Made by a program: the position numbers and the translations under genes | Notes under the pieces: generated by a model | The model's database searches: none | Told to the model about the DNA's origin: nothing | Seen by the model: only the letters and a program-made list of their open reading frames with translations | Origin: Candidatus Poseidoniales archaeon | GTDB taxonomy: Archaea; Thermoplasmatota; Poseidoniia; Poseidoniales; Poseidoniaceae | NCBI GenBank assembly: GCA_003602475.1 | Contig: QQSC01000006.1 | Span: 1 to 32,115 of the forward strand | DNA: 32,115 bases | Reading direction: 5' to 3' | In this document: positions 1 to 6,926 of the stretch, piece by piece | How the letters are laid out: each line of letters starts with the position of its first letter | Position numbering within the stretch: position 1 is the first letter of the stretch

Positions 1-25
1 AGTTCGATTCTCTCCGAGCCCACCA
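1..25 (+). tRNA. 3' end of a tRNA gene (partial, cut by window edge)
   Basis: The first bases read as a T-arm and acceptor strand: a G followed by the loop TTCGATT and a C, then a 3' acceptor strand CGAGCCC, discriminator A and a template-encoded CCA. The 5' half lies outside the window, so the anticodon and identity cannot be read. The implied 5' acceptor strand would be GGGCTCG. A G3:C70 pair is implied, which argues against a canonical tRNA-Ala (G3:U70). Confidence 0.75.
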
Positions 26-64
26 CTAACATTCCTTGTATGAGTCGCAGTTAACAGTCGTTGG

Positions 65-84
65 AAAGACAATTAAAACAAACA
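65..84 (-). terminator. T-rich tract downstream of the EF-hand/zinc-ribbon operon
   Basis: Read on the minus strand just past the stop codon at 98, the sequence is rich in T (TGTTTTAATTGTCTTT). Archaeal transcription usually ends at such U-rich runs without needing a hairpin. The call is inferred from composition and position only. On the plus strand the same stretch lies downstream of the tRNA and is A-rich, so it would not end that transcript. Confidence 0.3.
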
Positions 85-97
85 TCACCAGATATAC

Positions 98-481
98 TCA
101 AGATACATCTTCATTGGAGGCGACCGTCTCGGCTTCGGGGATCATCATTGATTGCTTGAGTGGACGGTCATCCTCGTCCTCATCGAACGAAAAATCTGTA
201 CTTCCCCCAGTCCATTGGGTTAAGGCATCTGATTCTTCAAAAGATTCATCCGGTGCAGTCGAGGAAGGGCCAAGTGAATACATGCTGGGTTCAATGGCTC
301 GTTGAGCTGCTGCTTCTCGTTCTTCAGGAGACGGTGGTGTGCGTTCTTCCAATACATGACCAGCATGAAATGTACCGCATTCGGGACATCTTAATGCGCC
401 TTTGAGTGAAAGGCAACCGCACACCGGGCAACTCGCCATCCCGTGGAAGGCGTTGAGAGGATCGGGTACGTCTTCTGTCAT
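98..481 (-). CDS. Small zinc-ribbon protein with acidic disordered tail
   Basis: A 127-residue protein of unknown function. Near the N-terminus two Cys pairs, CPVC (about residues 18-21) and CPEC (about 33-36), form a short zinc ribbon. The remainder is low complexity and acidic, including a run of Asp/Glu around residues 98-108, with no predicted membrane segment. Its start lies one base after the stop of the upstream EF-hand gene, so the two are almost certainly cotranscribed. The ribbon spacing resembles the two ribbons at the N-terminus of that neighbour, which suggests a shared partner or a duplication. Met15, directly before the first Cys pair, is an alternative start. The function is not recognised. 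Confidence 0.75.
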   Translation of the reverse strand: MTEDVPDPLNAFHGMASCPVCGCLSLKGALRCPECGTFHAGHVLEERTPPSPEEREAAAQRAIEPSMYSLGPSSTAPDESFEESDALTQWTGGSTDFSFDEDEDDRPLKQSMMIPEAETVASNEDVS

Positions 482-482
482 T

Positions 483-2237
483 TCACTCTACGAACATATC
501 GTCCTGATACCCAGTGATGATGTCACCGGAATCATCTTCCTCTATGGTGACCGTTCCCTCTTCATCATCAAATTCAACAATAACGCCGAACACTTCCTCG
601 CCATCAAATTCCAATCCTATGTGGGATCCAATGTCAATTTCTCCGTCGTCAGACTCTTCCGCGTCATCGTCTTCTTGGGTATCGTCTTCTGCACCTTCGT
701 CATCAGGATCGATGTCTTCCAAAACATCCTCTTCATCATCAGTCGTTGAATCTTCAATTTCTACGAGTTCCTTTTCATCCGAACCATCTGCATCAGAAGA
801 TGCAGCATCAGCTTTGTCTGTGTCGAAATCCTTCATGGCTCTGGCCCGAGCTCTCCAAGCCGGTACGCGTACGAAGTGCATGAACAACGACCAACCTAAG
901 CCAACCATGCTGAACACCATGAAAAGAATACCATCAAGGTAGAATCCTTTTGGCATTGAGGATGAATCTCCTGAGAACGGGGTGAGGGAGTTGGAACATC
1001 CACCGTTTTGGTAACTCTCGTCGCAAGCATAAATCTCGCCAGCTTCTACACCGGCCTTTATCAGACCGTTATCCATTGGCTCGTAGGCCACCATTCCACC
1101 TGTTCCATCAACTGGGCCAACCAGAGCATTGACCAGCAAGAGAATGAAAAACAGGACAAAACCAGTGTGGAGAATGGGCCAGACCGCATCGTTCCATTGT
1201 TTTGACATCATGCGTTTTTGCATCGGTGTTGGGAAATAATCAATTTCCTCATCTTCCTCAGCCTCGCCATCATCAATGGACTCAATGGATTCGTAAAATT
1301 CTGCAATGTCAATGCTTCCGTCTCCGTCATCATCAAAATTCGACATCAGTGCTTCAATGGCGACCATGTCAAGGTCTTCACCGTAATCACTTTCCAGCAA
1401 AGCGGTCAACTCATTCAAGGTGATCGAACCATCGCCGTCTTTGTCAAGGTCGTTAAACACACGTTGAGGAGAGACTCCTGAATCATCCATCATATCCACC
1501 AGATTGCGCAAAATATCCGAAGGACTCAGTGTCTCCTCGGTTTCCATTTCATCGTGGTCGTGATCTTCATCATCAAGTGATTCATGTGTAAATTCATGCT
1601 CATCTGAATTCGATTCTGCGTCGAATTCTTCCTCATGGGCTTCGTCGTTTTCGACCACTGCCTCATCGTCAATCGCAGATTCTGGTTCCGAATCTTCCTC
1701 AGTTGATTCATCCACTGATTGTTCATTCGCAGCATCACTGTCATCGTCTGAATGTTCCGGAGAGTGATGGTCATGTCCTTCATTCTCAGCGGTCAAAATT
1801 TGAATAAATTCATCCAGGTCAATAACCCCGTTGTCGTCTTCGTCAATTTCCATTACCAGCCGATCAACTTGTGCTGGAGGAAGGTCGGCGAGGTTTAAAC
1901 TCAACAATCCTGCTCGTAATTCCGAAGAGTCAATCATTCCATCGCCGTTTTCATCAAACTTGTCAAACAATTTTCTCAAATCAATACCTGTGTTGGAAAT
2001 CCATTGCCGCAAAACATCAACGACATCGTCAGCAACAAACAGCACCCCACAATCAGGACATCGGCTGGAATCCAGCGGGACGAGAGATTTGCATGCGCCA
2101 CACTCGCCCAACGCTTCATCCGAAACGCCTTGGAATGATGTATCACATTCTGGGCAAGTGGTCGAATCGATAGGAATCACGGCACGGCAGGAACCACATT
2201 CTGCCATTCCGACTTTGTTATCTTCATCCTTCGTCAT
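483..2237 (-). CDS. Membrane protein with two zinc ribbons and four EF-hand calcium-binding loops
   Basis: About 584 residues from the chosen start. Two CxxC...CPxC zinc ribbons come first (about 14-31 and 46-63). EF-hands follow in pairs: loops at about 95-106 and 132-143, then, after a long Asp/Glu/His-rich linker, at about 265-276 (DKDGDGSITLNE) and 302-313 (DDDGDGSIDIAE). All four loops keep Asp at position 1 and Glu at position 12. Two membrane segments (about 353-373 and 433-455) flank a loop with two Cys (C405, C414), possibly a disulfide. The C-terminus is highly acidic and ends in a short beta-rich stretch. The longer ORF (start 2360) would overlap the divergent gene. The ATG at 2237 sits about 9 bases past the TSS expected from a TATA-like box, which favours it. 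A calcium-sensing or calcium-buffering role is inferred; the family is not recognised. Confidence 0.85.
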   Translation of the reverse strand: MTKDEDNKVGMAECGSCRAVIPIDSTTCPECDTSFQGVSDEALGECGACKSLVPLDSSRCPDCGVLFVADDVVDVLRQWISNTGIDLRKLFDKFDENGDGMIDSSELRAGLLSLNLADLPPAQVDRLVMEIDEDDNGVIDLDEFIQILTAENEGHDHHSPEHSDDDSDAANEQSVDESTEEDSEPESAIDDEAVVENDEAHEEEFDAESNSDEHEFTHESLDDEDHDHDEMETEETLSPSDILRNLVDMMDDSGVSPQRVFNDLDKDGDGSITLNELTALLESDYGEDLDMVAIEALMSNFDDDGDGSIDIAEFYESIESIDDGEAEEDEEIDYFPTPMQKRMMSKQWNDAVWPILHTGFVLFFILLLVNALVGPVDGTGGMVAYEPMDNGLIKAGVEAGEIYACDESYQNGGCSNSLTPFSGDSSSMPKGFYLDGILFMVFSMVGLGWSLFMHFVRVPAWRARARAMKDFDTDKADAASSDADGSDEKELVEIEDSTTDDEEDVLEDIDPDDEGAEDDTQEDDDAEESDDGEIDIGSHIGLEFDGEEVFGVIVEFDDEEGTVTIEEDDSGDIITGYQDDMFVE

Positions 2238-2265
2238 GGTACCACCATGCTGGGGTAGAACACTT

Positions 2266-2280
2266 GGGATATAATAATTC
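2266..2280. promoter_or_regulatory. TATA-like box shared by divergent EF-hand and DUF835-like genes
   Basis: The sequence GGGATATAATAATTC lies in the 121-base gap between the two divergent start codons. Read on the minus strand it is AATTATTATATCCC, centred about 36 bases before the ATG at 2237. With the usual archaeal spacing of about 27 bases, that implies a leader of only some 9 bases. On the plus strand the same A/T core could serve the DUF835-like gene with a leader of about 60 bases. No clear BRE was scored. Position and composition are the only evidence. Confidence 0.5.
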
Positions 2281-2345
2281 ACGAGCCCGATTGCTGAATG
2301 GGGTATTTCTTTAGACGGCTTCATCCACAACCGCACCATGGAGGG

Positions 2346-2352
2346 GGAGGTG
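2346..2352 (+). promoter_or_regulatory. Shine-Dalgarno site that decides the start of the DUF835-like gene
   Basis: GGAGGTG lies 6 bases before the ATG at 2359 and inside the longer ORF that begins at 2338. It is a near-perfect match to the anti-SD, so it favours translation from 2359 over 2338. Confidence 0.55.
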
Positions 2353-2358
2353 GTCGAC

Positions 2359-3219
2359 ATGCATTCCCTAAGAGGTTTGGATTACTCGGAGCGCATGAAC
2401 CTCTACGAACACCTCCATCAACGAGGTGGAGGTCAGCGCCTGATCATCAGCCGATCACCATTGCGGCGGTTGTTGAGACACCTCTCCCCCGTTGATTCCA
2501 CCTTTCGTTGGCTTACTGCGGTTGATCACCCAGATGCATTGCCGATTGACATTGATTCAATTGCTGAATGTGTCACACAGTGGACCGCCAACAACGATGG
2601 TGTGATCTTTCTCGAGGGTGTGAACGCTCTTTTTGACGCACAAGGCCCTGTCGCACTGTTTTCACTGATGGCCCACTTAAGTCGACTCTCATCCGGCACC
2701 AACATCTCCGTTTTTATCGTGCTTGACCCATTGACGTTCCCACCAAACGTCTGGACCCGAATTTCGCCCCTCGCTCCAGAATGGGTCAAATCTCAAGGCG
2801 AACATGAACAATCATTGGTGGGTGGCCAAACAAATCCCGAAGAACCGAATGAAGAGAGCATGCTGAGTCACATTCAAACAAGCGTGAATGAGGTTGTTCT
2901 GGCTCAGCTGGTATCGCTTCCTGAAAACGGATTTAATTCCAATCTCCTTTCAAAACGAATGCTACAGTGGCGCCGAATGGGCTTTGATCTAGCGGATTTG
3001 GAACCTGCCCTCACGATGGACAACATGCGGGATGCGTACGAGATCTACACCCGTGTGGAAGGAACCATTCGGGAAGCAACAGATGCGATGCTTGAACTCA
3101 CTCGCCATCCTGAGCGCTTTACGGTAACTCAGCTTGAGAGGTTTACGTACAGGCTTCTAAATCTGATCGATGTCAAATCAACGTCTAATGAAGTGTTTGC
3201 AGTTTCCCTAGCGGATTAA
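2359..3219 (+). CDS. DUF835-like protein
   Basis: 286 residues from the SD-supported ATG (293 if started at 2338). The segment at about residues 45-125 has the look of a DUF835 domain: an RWLT-like strand, then VIFLEGVNALF and VFIVLDPLTFP, matching the family's pattern of a 'LEG..yL' helix and a 'l.DP.tl' strand. DUF835 domains occur mostly in archaea, often beside sensor or HTH domains, and have no established biochemical role. The C-terminal 130 residues are mostly helical and unassigned. There is no membrane segment. The gene is divergent from the EF-hand operon and converges on hutH, overlapping its 3' end by 12 bases. The DUF835 assignment is by eye from motifs and is moderately sure. 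Confidence 0.75.
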   Translation: MHSLRGLDYSERMNLYEHLHQRGGGQRLIISRSPLRRLLRHLSPVDSTFRWLTAVDHPDALPIDIDSIAECVTQWTANNDGVIFLEGVNALFDAQGPVALFSLMAHLSRLSSGTNISVFIVLDPLTFPPNVWTRISPLAPEWVKSQGEHEQSLVGGQTNPEEPNEESMLSHIQTSVNEVVLAQLVSLPENGFNSNLLSKRMLQWRRMGFDLADLEPALTMDNMRDAYEIYTRVEGTIREATDAMLELTRHPERFTVTQLERFTYRLLNLIDVKSTSNEVFAVSLAD

Positions 3220-4764
3220 TCGACCGTGTTCGGCCTCTAACCTCGCCAACCAACCACCTTCAACCATGGCGTCCGCCAGTGCCATCAGTTCTTCTGATGT
3301 GCTTCGGTCACCGGTGAGGGGTGGTGAAATGGTTCGAATCAGCCGATGCAGGCCGGCAACATGGCGAACGGGTTGATGGGTGGCGTGTTCGAGTGCTTCT
3401 GCAGCGATCAGTGCCTCGCACGCCAACACTTCTGAAAGCCTTCTTGTTGCGCTCAAAAGGTTGTATGTGGCGGTTGCCCCCATGCTCACATGATCTTCTT
3501 GTCCTGCGGAAGTGGATGTGGAGAAGGCGGACCGCGGGGAAGCATGCCCACGCAATTCTGCCAGTGAAGCACCAGCCACGTACTGGACAATCATCAACCC
3601 CGATTCAAGACCAGAGTTGGTGGCCAAGAATGCAGGTAAACCGCTACGGGAACGGTCAAGCATCTGGTCCATCCTTCGTTCACTTATGGAGGCCAACTCA
3701 AAAAGAGCCAGTGCCATTTGGTCGGCTCTTATGGCCAAGATTTCACCGTGAAAATTCCCCTGACTCATGACTTCATGGGGTCCTGGTTGGTCGGGAGTGG
3801 GGAAGATGAGTGGGTTGTCGGTTGCACTGTTGATTTCGGTTCCAATGGTGCGTTGGAGATCCAAGAGCGATTCGTAAACGGCCCCGTGAACTTGAGGTGC
3901 ACAACGAAATGAATAAGGATCCTGGACACGATCACAATCGGCATGACCGGAAAGAATCGGTGAACCTTCCAACATGGTTCTGATGCGTTGAGCAACACGA
4001 AGTTGCCCGGTGTGAGGGCGCGCTTCGTGAACCTCGGGCCTGTAGGGTGTCAAACTGCATTGACGCGCCTCAATGGACATGGCCAAAACCACATCAGCTA
4101 GAATGAACAATTCATTCAAACGTGACACCGATAATGCTGTGTAGGCGGCCATTTGAGAAGTGCCGTTGATCAAGGAAAGTCCGTCTTTTGCTGTCAATTC
4201 TAGCGGGAGAATACCCCGCTCAAACAGGGTGTCCTTCGTGGGTATTTTTTCGCCTTCGTGATTCTGCAAGTAACCTTCTCCCATCAGCGCCATGGCAAGA
4301 TGGGACAGCGGCGCAAGGTCTCCGCTTGCCCCCAAACTGCCGATTCGGGGCACGTACGGATGAATGTCTTCGTTGAGGAAGGTGACCAATTGGTCAATGG
4401 CATGAGGATGGACCCCGGAATGACCTTTGCAAAGAGAATTGAGCCGAATCAGCATCATTGCTCGTACTTCGGGGGTTGACATTGCGGGTCCAACCGCAGT
4501 AGCGTGGGAACGAACGAGATTAACTTGGAGTTGATTCAAGTCCTCTTGCGAGATTCGTTCGTGGACAAGGGCCCCAAATCCTGTGTTGATCCCATAAACG
4601 GTCTCGTTGTTTCGAACGATTCTGTCAACCACACCCCTCGCAGCATGTATGTTGGGCCAAGCATCTTCTGACACCTTGACCTTGGCATGGTGATGCGACA
4701 CAAGAACAACTTCGGTGACGGACAATGTCGCACCGTCGACTTCTACGATGTTCTTATCGGTCAT
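3208..4764 (-). CDS. hutH: Histidine ammonia-lyase
   Basis: Deaminates L-histidine to trans-urocanate and ammonia, the first step of histidine degradation, in the cytosol. About 518 residues, the normal length. The MIO-cofactor triad Ala-Ser-Gly lies at about 146-148 within GSLGASGDLAPLSH. The YGINTGFG segment near 57-64 carries the catalytic Tyr, and S-H at 86-87 matches the family's active-site His. The ORF track starts at a TTG (4770). I prefer the ATG at 4764, two bases after the hutU stop, giving an N-terminus of MTDKNIVEVD. The gene is cotranscribed after hutU. Its last 12 bases overlap the end of the convergent DUF835-like gene. Confidence 0.97.
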   Translation of the reverse strand: MTDKNIVEVDGATLSVTEVVLVSHHHAKVKVSEDAWPNIHAARGVVDRIVRNNETVYGINTGFGALVHERISQEDLNQLQVNLVRSHATAVGPAMSTPEVRAMMLIRLNSLCKGHSGVHPHAIDQLVTFLNEDIHPYVPRIGSLGASGDLAPLSHLAMALMGEGYLQNHEGEKIPTKDTLFERGILPLELTAKDGLSLINGTSQMAAYTALSVSRLNELFILADVVLAMSIEARQCSLTPYRPEVHEARPHTGQLRVAQRIRTMLEGSPILSGHADCDRVQDPYSFRCAPQVHGAVYESLLDLQRTIGTEINSATDNPLIFPTPDQPGPHEVMSQGNFHGEILAIRADQMALALFELASISERRMDQMLDRSRSGLPAFLATNSGLESGLMIVQYVAGASLAELRGHASPRSAFSTSTSAGQEDHVSMGATATYNLLSATRRLSEVLACEALIAAEALEHATHQPVRHVAGLHRLIRTISPPLTGDRSTSEELMALADAMVEGGWLARLEAEHGRLIR

Positions 4765-4766
4765 TC

Positions 4767-6836
4767 TCAAACCCCTCCAAAGCGTTCATGCAAGTCTTGA
4801 TCGACATGATTTGGCAAGGTCACATGGAGCAAATCATTCGCATCCATGGCCCGTTGGATGGCGAATTCTGCTCCTTCATTCCTCGCCCATGCTCGGCGAG
4901 CAACGCCGTTGTTGACGTCCCAATGGAGCATTGAATCAAGTTTGTCTGAGGCCTCCTGTGAACCATCCAGTACCAAACCAAAACCACCGTTGATCACTTC
5001 ACCCCAGCCCACTCCTCCACCGTTGTGAATGCTGACCCATGTGGCCCCACGACAGGCATCACCAATGACATTCTGCACGGCCATGTCCGCCGTGAACATG
5101 GACCCGTCTCGTATGTTGGCCGTTTCTCGATACGGGCTGTCGGTTCCGGAAACGTCGTGATGGTCCCGGCCCAGGATGACCGGGGCTGACAATCTTCCCT
5201 CTTTGACGGCGTCGTTCATGGCGTGGGCAATCCGTCGTCGTCCTTCATCGTCAGCATAGAGAATACGGGCCTGGCTTCCCACCACCAATGCATTTGCACC
5301 AGCCTTTCGAATCCAAATCAAGTTGTCGTTGATCTGGCGACTGATTTCTGGTGGTGCATTGACCAGCATCTCCTCTAAGACGCGCTCAGCAATCCTGTCC
5401 GTTGTTTCCAAATCCTCCGGGCGGCCGCTTGAACAAATCCATCGATAGGGACCAAAACCGTAGTCAAAACACAGCGGACCCATGATGTCCTCCACATAAC
5501 TTGGGTATCTGAAGCCCCCATCTGGTGACATCACGTCTGCGCCTGCACGAGATGCCTCGAGAAGAAATGCATTACCATAATCCCAGAAGTACATGCCCCG
5601 CTCTGCCATGATGTTGATGGCGTCTGCATGGCGCCGCAAGGTTTTCCTGACACCTTCTGCAAATCGCTCGGGTTCACTGGACATCATCTCTGTAGCGGCC
5701 TCAAATGAGCAGTCTGCGGGAAAGTAACCACCCTGGTAGGGGTTGTGCAAACTCGTTTGGTCACTGCCAAGGTCCACCCGAATCCGGCGTTCAACAATCC
5801 GTTCCCACAAGTTCACGATGTTGCCAATGAATCCAACAGAAATTGATGCGCCTTCATTTGCAGCTCCAACCATCAAATCAATGGCAGAGTCTGCTGATTC
5901 GGTGACATGTGTTAACCAACCTTGCTCATGGCGCTTACGTGCTGCGTGAGCGTTCGCTTCTGCGATGATGCATGCGGCCCCAGAAATTGTAGCGGCTTTG
6001 GCCTGAGCCCCGGACATGCCACCCAGGCCGCTGGTCACGAAGGTTAAACCAGCCAAATTGGCGTCATCGTCCAAGCCCAAGTGCATTCGAGCTGCATTTA
6101 GAAGAGTAATTGTGGTCCCGTGAACAATGCCCTGTGGCCCGATGTACATGTATGAGCCAGCGGTCATTTGTCCGTACTGAGAAACACCTAGTGCATTCAT
6201 GCGTTCGTATTCGTCTTGCTGAGAATAATTTGGTATCACCATTCCGTTGGTCACCACAACACGCGGCGCCTCTGGACTTGAAGGGAACAAGCCCATCGGA
6301 TGGCCCGAATACATAACGAGTGTTTGGGCGTTCGACATTTGGGTCAAGTACTTCATGGCAAGACGGTATTGGGCCCAATTCTGAAAGACCGAGCCGTTGC
6401 CGCCGTAGGTGATCAATTCATGAGGGAATTGGGCGACAGCAGGATCCAGATTGTTTTGAATCATCAGCATTACCGCCGCTGCATGCATCGATTTGGCGGG
6501 GTATGCTTCAATGGGGTGGGCTTTCATTTCGTACTCGGTTGGCCGGTAGCGTCGCATCAAGATTCGGCCAAAGGAGTGCAATTCATCAAGAAATTCAGGG
6601 TACAACACCTCATGAAGCTTCGCAGGAAAATATCGCAAGGCGTTGGAAACCGCTAAGCGCTTTTCCTCGGCGGTCAGAATTTGCTTCCTGGCCGGTGCAT
6701 GGTCCACCAACGGGTCAATGGGTTGGGCGGGGGGAAGTTCATCCGGAATCCCTTCAAGAAGACAGGCTCGAAATATCGACCAGTCTTCACTCATGTTGGT
6801 TTGTCGTCCACGGTTGTCTTTGAGGCTTGTTGCCAT
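4767..6836 (-). CDS. hutU: Urocanate hydratase (urocanase), long form
   Basis: Converts urocanate and water to 4-imidazolone-5-propionate using tightly bound NAD+. Recognisable blocks are GGNGSVFQNWAQYRLAMKYL, the glycine-rich NAD-binding FVTSGLGGMSGAQAKA, the YRWICSSGRPEDL block with the conserved Cys, and HNGGGVGWGEVINGGFG near the C-terminus. At 689 residues it is longer than typical bacterial HutU (about 555) and close to the long form of eukaryotes and some bacteria. The extra length includes the N-terminal region and a middle insertion. Met15 is a possible alternative start. It is first in the hutU-hutH pair. A weak A/T-rich element about 30 bases upstream would give a nearly leaderless mRNA. 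No imidazolonepropionase gene is present in the window. Confidence 0.96.
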   Translation of the reverse strand: MATSLKDNRGRQTNMSEDWSIFRACLLEGIPDELPPAQPIDPLVDHAPARKQILTAEEKRLAVSNALRYFPAKLHEVLYPEFLDELHSFGRILMRRYRPTEYEMKAHPIEAYPAKSMHAAAVMLMIQNNLDPAVAQFPHELITYGGNGSVFQNWAQYRLAMKYLTQMSNAQTLVMYSGHPMGLFPSSPEAPRVVVTNGMVIPNYSQQDEYERMNALGVSQYGQMTAGSYMYIGPQGIVHGTTITLLNAARMHLGLDDDANLAGLTFVTSGLGGMSGAQAKAATISGAACIIAEANAHAARKRHEQGWLTHVTESADSAIDLMVGAANEGASISVGFIGNIVNLWERIVERRIRVDLGSDQTSLHNPYQGGYFPADCSFEAATEMMSSEPERFAEGVRKTLRRHADAINIMAERGMYFWDYGNAFLLEASRAGADVMSPDGGFRYPSYVEDIMGPLCFDYGFGPYRWICSSGRPEDLETTDRIAERVLEEMLVNAPPEISRQINDNLIWIRKAGANALVVGSQARILYADDEGRRRIAHAMNDAVKEGRLSAPVILGRDHHDVSGTDSPYRETANIRDGSMFTADMAVQNVIGDACRGATWVSIHNGGGVGWGEVINGGFGLVLDGSQEASDKLDSMLHWDVNNGVARRAWARNEGAEFAIQRAMDANDLLHVTLPNHVDQDLHERFGGV

Positions 6837-6926
6837 ATTGAATGGGACGGGGCATGCACAACATCAAAAATCTCCTCCTGCAGGGTTGGTCAAGGTGATT
6901 GCGTGGACGACGGGAATGCTCTTGAA

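Noticed and set aside
514-942. Serine-rich plus-strand ORF of 142 codons
   Set aside because: It is the antisense shadow of the Asp/Glu-rich tail of the EF-hand gene; GAC/GAT/GAA codons read backwards give Ser-rich protein.
2238-2360. N-terminal 41 codons of the 625-residue EF-hand ORF
   Set aside because: This stretch contains the TATA-like element and overlaps the divergent DUF835-like gene. The zinc ribbons begin just after Met42.
3325-3345. TTCGAAT tRNA T-loop-like stretch inside hutH
   Set aside because: The flanking bases do not form a T-stem, and there is no acceptor or anticodon arm around it.
6681-6926. The first 82 codons of the plus-strand ORF that holds the CocE-like gene
   Set aside because: They run antisense to the start of hutU and show no family similarity. 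The ATG at 6927 places a clean signal-anchor helix at the N-terminus.
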